Source of the DNA: Nipponacmea schrenckii
Taxonomy: Eukaryota > Mollusca > Gastropoda > Lottiidae
NCBI GenBank assembly: GCA_030562195.1
Contig: CM060200.1
Span: forward strand, 9,610,001 to 9,674,000
Reading direction: 5' to 3'
Length of the DNA: 64,000 nucleotides
Of this stretch, positions 24,056 to 36,744 are shown piece after piece (position 1 is the first letter of the stretch; every line of letters starts with the position of its first letter). Under the pieces are notes generated by a model. That model made no database searches. It was not told the origin of the DNA and saw only the letters and a list, made by a program, of their open reading frames with translations. Both the position numbers and the translations under genes were made by a program.

Positions 24056-26631
24056 GAAAGACATCCTTTAGTTGTTTCTATAGGGATAAAATGTGTAGCT
24101 TTACGAAAAAATATATAAAAGTGCTTCAATAAATATAAATCAATAAGATCCCAATACAAAGAAAACGTTTTGTTAATGATCATTATATATAAAAAATAAA
24201 CTGGAGAAAAATTCTCATGAATCAATCAAGAATGAATTAAAAAAAATGTACGGTATGATTATACTTCACACTGCATATTGGTATTGTAATTGTAGCAAAA
24301 AGGCAACTATATCTAACAACGTGAAGATATTTCTCTGAAATCCGGAGTCTTAATTTGTGTCTTAACTTTTTGAAAGTTATGTATCAGATGAATTTATCCT
24401 TGTACAAACGTGTAACCGTAAGCCAGGGTTTTAAACGACTTTAGAGAGCGTGTGATGTTTTCTCCCGACTCGTAAATCGTGTAATTTACTTTGGCTATTT
24501 TCAGCCTCTAAAAGTAAACTTTAAACGTCATATATTGGTTGAAGTTCTCTATTATTTTTTCTATGTATCTTCTGTGTGTTTCTATGTCGTTTTAACTTGG
24601 AGTGGTTGAAATCAACACTTACAATGCTATATGTAAGGGAACTTACACTACTTCTAGAGGTAACAATCCATTATTTTTGAACATTTGATTTTTTTGAAAA
24701 GATTGTGAAAAGCAATAGATATTGATGGGTTTATTAATTATACCATCATTAGATTCTGGTTGGTTTTTGATATATTCAATTGAAATTATGAAAATGTTTT
24801 GGTGGACTCTACTTTTCAAATGGTTAAACTCCCAGTTTTAAATGGAGAGTTATATGAGTAAAAGGTTATCAAGTCTGTATGCAAATAGACACACCTTTGA
24901 AAGCTTAGGATGACACTATTCCATTTTACTCTTAATCGACTGCATCTTCTTTAAAATTCACTTCCGTTTTTTGGCAGTTTACAATATATGAAGGGCATCA
25001 ATTTCAGAGGTTGTGAAATCAAATTACAATGTAGAAAAATTACTAATCATTGAATCTAAACAGTCTGAATTGTAGAGCGATGATGATGACACGTTAAATG
25101 AGTTTTGTGCAAAAGTACATTATTTACTTGTATCAGTCACACGACAATTTAAAGGGATTGATTACGCAAATAATATTTTTTATTTAAAGTAAATGGTTTT
25201 TGCGCTTTTACTATTAAAACAAGGTATCCTATATATTAGTTCCTAAAAAAGGTCAGTTACTGACATTCTTCTGTGAAGATATCAGCCTACGACGTCTGGT
25301 TCAAGGTTTTATCAGTGAATTTTACATATAAACTAATTGAAGCTAATCGATTGATTGTATGACGTCTTCGTCATAACGTAGAGAATGCAAGTTGTACAGG
25401 CATGGCCTGGTAATGGGAACATTTTATCCATAACCTTAAAAGGGCGATATGCAAAATTTTCATTTATAAAACAATGTAAATTATGCATGTGTTATGCGTA
25501 TCAACTTGAACAAACTGATATTATTTTTGAAAGGTTACTTTAAAAAAATCGTATAATTAATTGTGAACTAAGCAGTTGACCGAATTTGAAATTTCTAAAC
25601 TTGCAAATAAGAGCTCTTTTCATCAGAAAATATACCTGCTTCCATAAATAACAAAAAAACTACATAATTATCCATAAAGATACATTTGACTATTGAAAAC
25701 TCTTAATAAATTGATTAAGCTTTTTTAAAAATTGACTTAGTGTTGCTAGGATGCTGTATCCTATTAAGCTTTATAGACCCAACTGAAACTTTCAGAAAAA
25801 GAAGGAGAAATATTTCTAAAAAAACGACTTTAAAGTGTAAAAATAAACAATAAGAACATATGTACGTAAACTTTTAAAGGCATAGAGCGTCTTTAAGAGT
25901 ACACTCGTCCAAATATTTGTTTAATATTTACTATTGGTTTCCGGTATATACAAACACACTTTGCCAATAATTAATATTCGTTGAAAATTGTAAGTGTTGA
26001 AGTATTCATTTTAAATTATATGAATTACTTTTTCTCGGTCTTCTTTAAATGCATATATCGCGCGATCATATCATATTATCTGAAGATTTTCAATTCAAGA
26101 GTGCGGGTCAAGGATGCGGGGAAACCCCGTGTGAGAGTTATAAGGCCTACAACGGATTTCAAAGCTTCGCAAATTGAAAATGCATTGAAAATTAATGAAT
26201 GCATTAAGTATTTTATAATTATTGGCCAACTTTGAACGAAATTAAAATTTTATGTTCATTCTAAGACTATCTATGCCTTTAAATATTTTTGTTGTTAAGA
26301 AATTAACTTCTGGATTTTTTAAGGGATACATTTATATGTATCTAGATTTTGGTATATAAAGTTGTTATTAATTTGAGCCAAAAATAACCATAAATTGCTC
26401 TTAAAGGTATATTCCTCTTCGGATGAAAATAAGTTCAACTTTCAAACTTATCCAAAATGAGTTTCTGTTAAACAGTGGCCAGAATCTCTCTATAATCTTA
26501 TTAAATCTATTGAAATAAGTTAAAATTCATTAAATTAAACTATATAATTTTGAAATACATTTAACCATGGCACTTGTTAAGTCCAACTATCGACCAAATT
26601 TTAGACTTTAAATTTATATCCATTTCAGAAA

Positions 26632-26646
26632 ATGGCAATGGCGTAA
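26632..26646 (+). promoter_or_regulatory. Short upstream ORF in the PLPPR-like 5' leader
   Basis: Just after the probable splice acceptor (CATTTCAG, ending 26628) the leader contains ATG GCA ATG GCG TAA, a four-codon ORF ending 12 bases before the main start. It could lower translation of the main frame. The effect is inferred only. Confidence 0.4.
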
Positions 26647-26658
26647 ATAAGTAGTGTT

Positions 26659-29600
26659 ATGGAAGTTATGTACCATTTTCGCAATAACTATGACCATGTG
26701 GATTATGAAAGCAACATTCATCCAGACCTAATGGCCGATATGAGTGCCTCAACTTTTTCTAATAATTCAACTGGATTTAAAAGTATATTATTCTGTGCTA
26801 CAGTCCTATTGGAATTCATAGTTTTGTCTACAATAATTCTTCTGGAATATTTTTTGAGGTAAGTAAGAGTTAGGACTAACTAAATTATGGACAAAGGAGA
26901 GGTTTTAAATTGAATGGTCAAACCTGAACGTTCCATTGTACGGAATACATAATAATAGTGATAACATAATAAATATTGTTAATATAACACACACCCATGG
27001 CCATAGAGTGTACCTGATTAAGAATACGTGTATATTAAAACTGGAAACTTGCTTCCCAAATCTTTTGGTCAACAAAAAACTAAGGTATAATGAAGGGTAT
27101 CGCATATCTATAAAACGTAGATGTACCTACCTCTTATGACAAACAAATTGAAAATTTAAACTTGGAAAAATAAGTCTTTCTTCACCTAAGAGTAAAAACA
27201 ACAAAACCTCTCCCTACTGATGAATACATACCCTTGACCATACATTAACCAAGATTGACACTTTAAATTTTACATTCTAAGAGATATAACGCGATATGTA
27301 AAGAGGTTTTCTAAATTCTGTATTTGTATTTGGGCCCCAATTTACAATATGTGAATTTTTAATCAGAAGTCTATGGTTCTATACCTCCTTTTAAATAATT
27401 TAATAAGATATTGTCACTTCAAGACCATTATGCGTATAAAAGATATTAAACCTACCTTTGTTGAAATTACCTTTCAAGTTTCCTTTTTTTACAAACACTG
27501 TAGCAGACTATTTGAACTGCTAAATGGTTTAGGAAGATAAATAAAATCTTACATCTTTCTTGGCCAGTATTAAGTATAAATACAAGTAGAGGAAACTCAA
27601 AGGAAGTGCAATTGATTAGATTTTGATTTGTTGTATTTGTATTTGTTCACGTGATAATGCCCTCTTTGTAGGTTTCGATTTTCTTACACGACACAAAATA
27701 ATGTTACTCGTTCTCTACTTCAAAGTAGGGCCTATGATGTCCTTTTAAGCATGTTTTTTGTGTAGATTTCAAAGTCAAGTAGATACTATGAATTCCTATG
27801 TTTTCAAAAATGCAATCGTGTTTTGATGTGAAATGTTGTATATTATCATTCAGGTGGACAGAGGTGTTTCCTATCAGAAAAGCTTCTTTTTCATGTTATG
27901 ATCCAGGCCTGTCTTGTACATCTGAAGATGCTGACCTACTATCAGAATTTGCCTTTTCAGCCGTGGTGCCATCAGAGGCAGTTTATGCTTTAAGTTTCTC
28001 TATACCGCCATTTATAGTAAGTAGCTAAAAAACAGTATAGTCGCTGACCGTTTTGTGGCATGGTAGTCGACGTTGTTTGAAATTATCTAGCGGATATAAC
28101 AAAATTTCAACAACATATTATTATACTGCATTCTGTAAAGAATATCCGAATTTAAGTTCGCCTACAATTAAATACACCGTATTTTGCAGATTTTAATTGG
28201 TGAAATAGGGTTCTATACCTTTACAGATGAAGCCCAGAGAGCTATCAACATAATTAGGGACACTTGTTCCATCCCACAATTACTACGTAGATTACTTCGA
28301 TTTATAGGTAAATATTTACTCCTTAAATGTACACATAATATAAGCATCATACATACCATCCATAAAATAAGACATCTTACATACCATCCATAATATAGGC
28401 ATCATACATACCACCCATAATATAACGCATAATACATACCATCCATAAAATAAGAGATCATACATACCATCCATAAAATAAGACATCATACATACCATCC
28501 ATAATATAACGCATCATACATACTATCCATATAATAAGACAGCATACATACCATCCTTAAAATAAGACATCTTACATACCATCCATAATATAGGCATCAG
28601 ATATACCTTCCCGAATATAACGCATCATACATACCATCCATAAAATAAGACATCATACATAACATCCATAATATAGGCATCATACATACCATCCATAAAA
28701 TAAGACTACATACATACCATCCATAATATAGGCAACATACATACCATCCATAAAAGAAGACATCATACATACCATCCATAAAATAAGACATCATACATAC
28801 CATCCATAATATATGACATCTTACATACCATCCATAATATAGGCATCATACATACCACCCATAATATAACGCATCATACATACCATCCATAAAATAAGAC
28901 ATCATACATACCATCCATAAAATAAGACAGCATACATACCATCCATAATATAACACATCATACATACTATCCATAAAATAAGACATCTTACATAACATCC
29001 ATAATATAGGCATCAGACATACCTTCCCGAATATAACGCATCATACATACCATCCATAAAATAAGACATCATATATACCATCCATAAAATAAGACATCAT
29101 ACATAACATCCATAATATAGGCATCATACATACCATCCATAAAATAAGACTACATACATACCATCCATAATATAGGCAACATACATACCATCCATAATAT
29201 AGGCAACATACATACCATCCATAAAATAAGACATCTTACATACCATCCATAATATAGGCAACATACATACCATCCATAAAATAAGACATCTTACATACCA
29301 TCCATAATATAGGCAACATACATACCATCCATAAAATAAGACATCTTACATACCATCCATAATATAGGCATCATACATACCACCCATATATAACGCATCG
29401 TTCATGCCATTCAGTACATTAGGCTTCGTACATACCATCCATAATGTATAAGACATCGTTCATACTATCAATAATAAAAGGCATCATCAGATGCATACCA
29501 TCTACATTTTAAGGCACCTTGAATATTAGGTACGCTATCATACATACCATCCTGAATATAAGCCATCATACATACCATCCAGAAAAAGGGCATTTTATAT

Positions 29601-32600
29601 TATTTGTGCAATGAATGTACATATCTTCCAGAATACTCAGACGTACCACCCATAATATAACGCATAATACATACCATCCATAAAATAAGACATCATACAT
29701 ACCATCCATAATATAACGCATCATACATACTATCCATATAATAAGACATCATACATACCATCCTTAAAATAAGACATCTTACATACCATCCATAATATAG
29801 GCATCAGATATACCTTCCCGAATATAACGCATCATACATACCATCCATAAAATAAGACATCATACATAACATCCATAATATAGGCATCATACATACCATC
29901 CATAAAATAAGACTACATACATACCATCCATAATATAGGCAACATACATACCATCCATAAAAGAAGACATCATACATACCATCCATAAAATAAGACATCA
30001 TACATACAATCCATAATATATGACATCTTACATACCATCCATAATATAGGCATCATACATACCACCCATAATATAACGCATCATACATACCATCCATAAA
30101 ATAAGACATCATACATACCATCCATAAAATAAGACATCATACATACCATCCATAATATAACACATCATACATACTATCCATAAAATAAGACATCATACAT
30201 ATCATCCATAAAATAAGACATCTTACATAACATCCATAATATAGGCATCAGACATACCTTCCCGAATATAACGCATCATACATACCATCCATAAAATAAG
30301 ACATCATACATACCATCCATAAAATAAGACACCATACATAACATCCATAATATAGGCATCATACATACCATCCATAAAATAAGACTACATACATACCATC
30401 CATAATATAGGCAACATACATACCATCCATAAAAGAAGACATCATACATACCATCCATAAAATAAGACATCAAACATACCATCCATAATATAGGCAACAT
30501 ACATACCATCCATAAAATAAGACATCTTACATACCATCCATAATATAGGCAACATACATACCATCCATAAAATAAGGCATCATACATACCACCCATATAT
30601 AACGCATCGTTCATGCCATTCAGTACATTAGGCTTCGTACATACCATCCATAATGTATAAGACATCGTTCATACTATCAATAATAAAAGGCATCATCAGA
30701 TGCATACCATCTACATTTTAAGGCACCTTGAATATTAGGTACGCTATCATACATACCATCCTGAATATAAGCCATCATACATACCATCCAGAAAAGGGGC
30801 ATTTTATATTATTTGTGCAATGAATGTACATATCTTCCAGAATACTCAGACGTACCACCCATAATATAACGCATAATACATACCATCCATAAAATAAGAC
30901 ATCATACATACCATCCATAATATAACGCATCATACATACTATCCATATAATAAGACATCATACATACCATCCTTAAAATAAGACATCTTACATACCATCC
31001 ATAATATAGGCATCAGATATACCTTCCCGAATATAACGCATCATACATACCATCCATAAAATAAGACATCCTACATAACATCCATAATATAGGCATCATA
31101 CATACCATCCATAAAATAAGACTACATACATACCATCCATAATATAGGCAACATACATACCATCCATAAAAGAAGACATCATACATACCATCCATAAAAT
31201 AAGACATCATACATACAATCCATAATATATGACATCTTACATACCATCCATAATATAGGCATCATACATACCACCCATAATATAACGCATCATACATACC
31301 ATCCATAAAATAAGACATCATACATACCATCCATAAAATAAGACATCATACATACCATCCATAATATAACACATCATACATACTATCCATAAAATAAGAC
31401 ATCATACATATCATCCATAAAATAAGACATCTTACATAACATCCATAATATAGGCATCAGACATACCTTCCCGAATATAACGCATCATACATACCATCCA
31501 TAAAATAAGACATCATACATACCATCCATAAAATAAGACACCATACATAACATCCATAATATAGGCATCATACATACCATCCATAAAATAAGACTACATA
31601 CATACCATCCATAATATAGGCAACATACATACCATCCATAAAAGAAGACATCATACATACCATCCATAAAATAAGACATCAAACATACCATCCATAATAT
31701 AGGCAACATACATACCATCCATAAAATAAGACATCTTACATACCATCCATAATATAGGCAACATACATACCATCCATAAAATAAGGCATCATACATACCA
31801 CCCATATATAACGCATCGTTCATGCCATTCAGTACATTAGGCTTCGTACATACCATCCATAATGTATAAGACATCGTTCATACTATCAATAATAAAAGGC
31901 ATCATCAGATGCATACCATCTACATTTTAAGGCACCTTGAATATTAGGTACGCTATCGTACATACCATCCTGAATATAAGCCATCATACATACCATCCAG
32001 AAAAAGGGCATTTTATATTATTTGTGCAATGAATGTACATATCTTCCAGAATACTCAGACGTTGATGTGTAATGCCTTCCGATATACATTTATCGTCTGT
32101 CCGAGCAATTGCCTCCATCTTGATCTCATCCAATATTAATCAATACAATGAACACCCAAATAACGGAAAACAAGGTTAACGCAGTTTTCATCATAATTTC
32201 AGGTGTATTCATTTTCGGAGGGTTTACCTTAATGGTATTTGTAGACATTATCAAAATAATGGTAGGAAGATTACGACCAGATTTTCTGGAAGTCTGTCAT
32301 ATATCCAACAGATCTGTGTGCAGCAGTTTATTTCCTGGTGGTGAACCCCATGGTACACACGATCTTTGTGAAAATCCTAACAGATTAGAGTTAAGACAAG
32401 CTCGGTAAGTGAATGATCCACATGTACCATCATTTACAGAATAGCAAGTTACGTTATTTCAAAACTGGTAAATTGAAAAACTACTTGATGTTAAAAGTTT
32501 GATGACGTCGGACAACCCTTCCAAACATCTGAATTCTATAATTTTTGGTGGTGACTGTTTGGAAGGATGTAGCTCCAATTCAATTTATAACAAATACCAT

Positions 32601-35204
32601 TGAAAATAAACTAGCTCACAAGTTATATAAATAGGATACTTCATGCAAGTCAATCTGAAATTATTTTGTAGGACGTCCTTTCCATCAATGAATGCAGCGT
32701 TAACGGCGTATGCGGCTCTCTTTATAGCAGTAAGTTATTTTGTCGTTTGGATTTCTTGAAAAGGAAATGATTAAAAATATGAAACTTTAAGAAGTTTACG
32801 GCTGCTCTTTATAGCAAAAAAACATACATTAATTTCCATCTCCTCAATCATTGAAGCAAAAATGTTTTACTGAGATGTTTAAACTATTCCAGATGTATCT
32901 TCATGGTGCAATGAGAAGTCACACTGTTCGGATAATTAGACCCTTTATATCACTCGTGTTTATAATGTTATCCTTATTGAGTGGTTTATCAGAAATAGGA
33001 TTATGTTTAAGTTTTTGGACCGATACAGTTGTTGGGTACTTTATGGGATCTTCCCTTGCTGTTTATCTAGTAAGTGCTATTTGCATAAAAATGTTGACGT
33101 AGAATTGAACAAGACCTGTTGATAGCTTAAAGGTCCATTCAACACCAAAAACCACGCATTCAACGCTACGTTGAGGAGTTGAGTTAATAGAATAAATAAA
33201 GACTTATAAATAAAAATATAATTTAATTCCAATGTGTTTAATTCGAGACCATGTTTCACACACGTGGCATGCTGAGCATGCGCAGTGAGAAAAGCCTTAG
33301 CGCACAACAACAACAGGTTATTTTAGACGGCAACGCGGCGTTGAACGCTGGTCCTTTCTTAACGTCTCTGTGTCTGGTCTGAGGGTTTCTTTTCATTATC
33401 CATTTATCTTATTTTCGTGGCTCTAAACTGCGTTATTTCGACGTCGCGTTTCGCCTCAACATTGAAAGCATCAATTTGCACCTATCCAAATTTTCAATCA
33501 GACGTCTGCAATTCCTAAATATGTTTGATGCCGTCACTAACCGCAAAGGCCTTATGCATACATGCAAATTTAAAGAAAAAAGGAAAAGCAACAACTGAAA
33601 ACTTAGGTTCAGCGGTTAGTGACGTCATTAAATACTTTGATTTATCATTGCAGGAACCACAGACATCTGATTCAAAATTGAAATGGTGCAAATTGACGCT
33701 ATCAGTGACCCTCCCATACAGATACAACATACAGAAAACCTTTTTACAATTCCAGCGTATACAATAAAATTCGACGATATTGAATAACGATATTTTTGTG
33801 TTTTTCAGGCATATGTCGTGTTAAACAACTTTCAGGAACACTTACCAAACGAACAGTTGTTAGATATATTAAACAGTTACATCGCAAATAGTTATCATAA
33901 TACGGAGGTAAATAAATCAAGCTTTAGACAATATATGAATATATTTACATTAGCTATTGTTTTTCCCCATAGGACTAATGTTAATACGTGTGGCGTTTAT
34001 GAGACAATAACTGCCATTGCCTCATCAAAACATTGAGCGTAGTAATACTCGGATGTAAATAAACATGGCCGTCGCGTTATTAATGTCGATCATGTTGAAT
34101 TCTAATATGTAATAAAGTTTCCATTAGCCTAACCCAAAGCCAATCTAATACTCCAAGTCTCATACAAAATAATTGGCAAAATGCGATAGAACTCAATCGA
34201 ATTTGGCCTGAGTGTACTGGCCATAGCCGTAGACCCATTTGACCTAGTTACTCGCTTCAGTTTGAGAGCCTAAAAGTGCAGGTTTATGAATTGCTTAATA
34301 TTAAGTTTCAAAATACTATACTTTTACTGAAAATTAACTGAATTGAGTGTAAAAAGTGTTCACCTATCAACATATGGAGCGGGCCTTCTTCTAGATTGGT
34401 CTTTATAGTTTCTTTCATTTTCTCCACTTTCCTACTTGTTTACATGCGGTGGTCAGGTCTAGCCGAATCACCTTTCCGTTGTTCAATTGTATCCGCGTTC
34501 ATTAAATTTCATGATTTTGTTGCTTTTCATCGTTCAAGTCGGAATTCATACCAAAACGTTTTATATTTATTGATAAATGAATTGATTTATAAAGATAAAA
34601 CATAAAATTGAGATAAACATTGTTTTTTCTTACATTTTGAGAGCTTTCCCCCGCGAACTATATTCTGACGAAAAGAAAATGGCTATTGCATCAACAAGAT
34701 CAACTCCAGCGACAAAGGCGGGTAATATGAAATTTTCACGCAAAGAGTAGAATTTGTCGTGGTGACAGGTTTGGAAAATGTAAATATAAGCAATAAACGG
34801 TCACCCTATGGCGGTTATGGTCGTATATCAGGACAAAGGTTGGATGGAAAATTAACGCGCATTCATTCAATTTTCCATCCAACCTTTGTCCTGATATACG
34901 ACCATAACCGCCATAGGGTGACCGTTTATTGCTTAAATACTACCATTTGCTTACATAATATAGCCTATGTCTTTTAAAATTGTGTTTGTTGTGCTTTCAG
35001 AAGCGCTACGATTGGTTAAGACCTGAATATGTGACGTCAATGCCAACGTCGAGAAATTATGTTCAAAGATCACCAAGTGATTGTAGTGAGGCAAAATATC
35101 GTAGACCAAGACTTCGGCAAAGTACTTTTCGACGGGATACTTCTTATTCAATAGAACGATACAGACGAAATTCCCATATGCATGGAACATCATCACATAT
35201 GTGA
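26659..35204 (+). CDS. Phospholipid-phosphatase-related protein (PLPPR/LPPR type), catalytically degenerate, 406 aa
   Basis: Eight coding exons join in phase: 26659-26858, 27854-28016, 28190-28307, 32203-32404, 32672-32729, 32893-33069, 33809-33907 and 35001-35204. This is a six-helix membrane protein of the PAP2/lipid phosphate phosphatase superfamily. Catalytic motif 1, Kx6RP, is kept (K178 to P186, KIMVGRLRP). Motif 2, PSGH, is PSMN (the His is lost). Motif 3, SRx5Hx3D, reads SEIGLCLSFWTD, so Arg and His are replaced and Asp291 is kept. This pattern fits the LPPR/plasticity-related branch, which lacks phosphatase activity. The C-terminal tail (residues 340-406) is Arg/Ser-rich and cytoplasmic. 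A splice acceptor at 26628 suggests an untranslated upstream exon. Polyadenylation signals are at 35295 and 35306. Confidence 0.9.
28320..32062. repeat. Intronic minisatellite (27-28 bp) in ~1.2 kb higher-order repeats
   Basis: Almost the whole third coding intron of the PLPPR-like gene consists of units such as CATACATACCATCCATAAAA plus TAAGACAT, alternating with a TAATATAGGCATCA version. Two copies of a longer pattern, 29646-30854 and 30855-32063, are offset by exactly 1209 bp and differ at only a few bases (for example near 29585/30794 and 29863/31072). A third, more diverged copy starts near 28411, about 1235 bp earlier. Each copy ends in a distinctive block containing TTTTATATTATTTGTGCAAT. 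The long minus-strand open frames in the array arise from the repeat itself and are not genes. Confidence 0.95.
34787..34935. repeat. Perfect 67-bp inverted repeat with 15-base loop
   Basis: Positions 34787-34853 are the exact reverse complement of 34869-34935 over all 67 bases, separated by AACGCGCATTCATTC. It lies in the last intron of the PLPPR-like gene. If transcribed it would fold into a fully paired hairpin. A related 24-base segment occurs at about 13116, so the arms belong to a repeat family, probably a MITE or foldback copy. Confidence 0.95.
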
Positions 35205-36081
35205 AAGCCTACTATTGAATTCATCATAGTGCAATATGTATTTGAAGAAATTGATTGGAGTCCATAACCTTTCTTTTACACTACGTGCTTGTTAAATAAA
35301 GTATAAATAAAGAGTTCTTGTGGAAGTTTAGGAATTTCTGTTATATTTTATCATACCTATAAGATCATATCAATCAAATGATATATACGGTGGCTCGCAC
35401 ACGACATAATTAATTTTTTTTAAAATAAAATCTTTATTTGTCACCACGATTATTTATCACCCACTTTTTACCTAGGTGAAAATAATTTTCACCATAGTGA
35501 AAAATAAAGTTTTTAATTCAAAATAAAAGAAATACTTATGCCGTATGTGAGCCACTTTTAAGAATGTAGATTCGATGACTTGGTATAGTGTAATGCAAGC
35601 AGGTATTGATGATACTATGTCATTACTTAGATATTAGTCATGAAAGTGTCGAGGATACTAAAACATGACAAAATGTTTTTTCAATTTTAATTTAATTTTA
35701 ATTATAATACATATATATCTATCATGCGATTCTGTATGGTGGATTATTTATAGCTTGATTAAAACAATGATCAGAAGAGACCCATAATCACAAACCATTT
35801 ATAATGCAAAGTTAAGAATTCATTTTCGAAACAAGAAAGTCTGATTGTTGACTGTTATGAAATAAACTTTGAAAAGAATATCTCTACTTTGTAATTAATA
35901 GATTGAACTGATGATAATAGAAAGGTGTATTTGTACTTGTGCAATTTTGAAATATGTCATTGTCGAAGCCTTGACTTTGTGAATTCTTCTGGTAACGATC
36001 TACCTCTATATTAGATGACAATTATATTTTGGGATTAAAAAAAGGTGTATTAAAAGATGCAACTATATGATCAAAGGATTT
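35205..36081. other. Intergenic region between convergent genes
   Basis: Contains the 3' UTR of the PLPPR-like gene (polyadenylation signals at 35295 and 35306) and the 3' UTR of the minus-strand NAT8-like gene. No further coding or repeat structure was noticed apart from AT-rich runs near 35690-35720. Confidence 0.6.
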
Positions 36082-36744
36082 TTAAGAGCTCTGCAAATCA
36101 TAAATGTATTCATAACACCAAACAGGAACCCATCCACCTAAATATTGACACGTATAACAATTTAAATGAAATCCCATCTTTTCGTATAAGTTACGAGCTG
36201 ATTTGTGAACTTCTGTAGTAATTAGTTCAATACTAGAATATCTGTGAGTTTTACAGAATACAATGGCCTCTTGAATCAGACTCTTTGCTATACCTAAACC
36301 TCGAAATTGTCTCAGAACAGCCATTCTTCTAAGCCATGCTACCTTTGTTCTTTTGTCGGTGGTCGAACGATGAACAATTGCTATTGTCCCAACTACACGG
36401 TTACTTGCAATTGCCACGAGAAAAATTGTATCGGGACTTTTAAAATAAACATCTTGAACTGTGGCCATATCTTGTAAAGGTGGACCATACAAGTAATACA
36501 GTGTACACATACACACCAATATCCATAAAGTACAAAGATAAACAACACCAGATAACACAATAGCCATAAGACTATGAAACCACAGATATGAAATACCAGA
36601 TATTGCTATCAAACATGATATACTAGTCCAACTTTTAAATTTTAAAGCACACCAAGGCTTCATGTTACTTAAACTCCCATCTTTCAACACCTCCATGGTC
36701 TCTTGAGTATCTTCTGGTCGCCATGCTCGGATTTCAAAATGCAT
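36082..36744 (-). CDS. NAT8-like membrane N-acetyltransferase (GNAT family), 220 aa, intronless CDS
   Basis: A single open frame from ATG at 36744. Residues about 40-88 form a long hydrophobic hairpin that would anchor the protein in a membrane. Residues about 100-200 are a GNAT fold with the acetyl-CoA binding loop QFRGLGIA (146-153) and the usual LYEKMGF segment (187-192) near the end. The N-terminal IRAWRPEDTQETMEVL and the overall layout match the NAT8/camello group, which acetylates cysteine conjugates or lysines in the ER. The length of 220 residues is typical. The start is well placed: the N-terminal IRxxRPED strand follows directly. The substrate is unknown. Confidence 0.9.
   Translation of the reverse strand: MHFEIRAWRPEDTQETMEVLKDGSLSNMKPWCALKFKSWTSISCLIAISGISYLWFHSLMAIVLSGVVYLCTLWILVCMCTLYYLYGPPLQDMATVQDVYFKSPDTIFLVAIASNRVVGTIAIVHRSTTDKRTKVAWLRRMAVLRQFRGLGIAKSLIQEAIVFCKTHRYSSIELITTEVHKSARNLYEKMGFHLNCYTCQYLGGWVPVWCYEYIYDLQSS

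Larger units (their letters stand above)
20171..26628. other. Gene-poor intergenic region
   Basis: No convincing exon was found here. The open segments at 21226-21450, 23286-23555 and 25981-26235 lack recognisable domains and have AT-driven composition. The region must include the promoter of the minus-strand cytokine receptor (upstream of 20170) and possibly untranslated first exons of the plus-strand PLPPR-like gene, which has a splice acceptor just before its start. It contains a 13-bp perfect inverted repeat at 21633-21666 and the 53-bp tandem array at 23740-24055. Confidence 0.6.

Noticed and set aside
28316..31874. Several minus-strand open frames rich in the MVCMMSYFMDGMYD-type motif
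   Set aside because: They are translations of the 27-28 bp minisatellite, recur with the 1209-bp unit and have no domain or splice context.
28320..32062. CRISPR-like regular repeats
   Set aside because: Units are contiguous with no unique spacers, and the context is an intron of an animal gene; it is a minisatellite.
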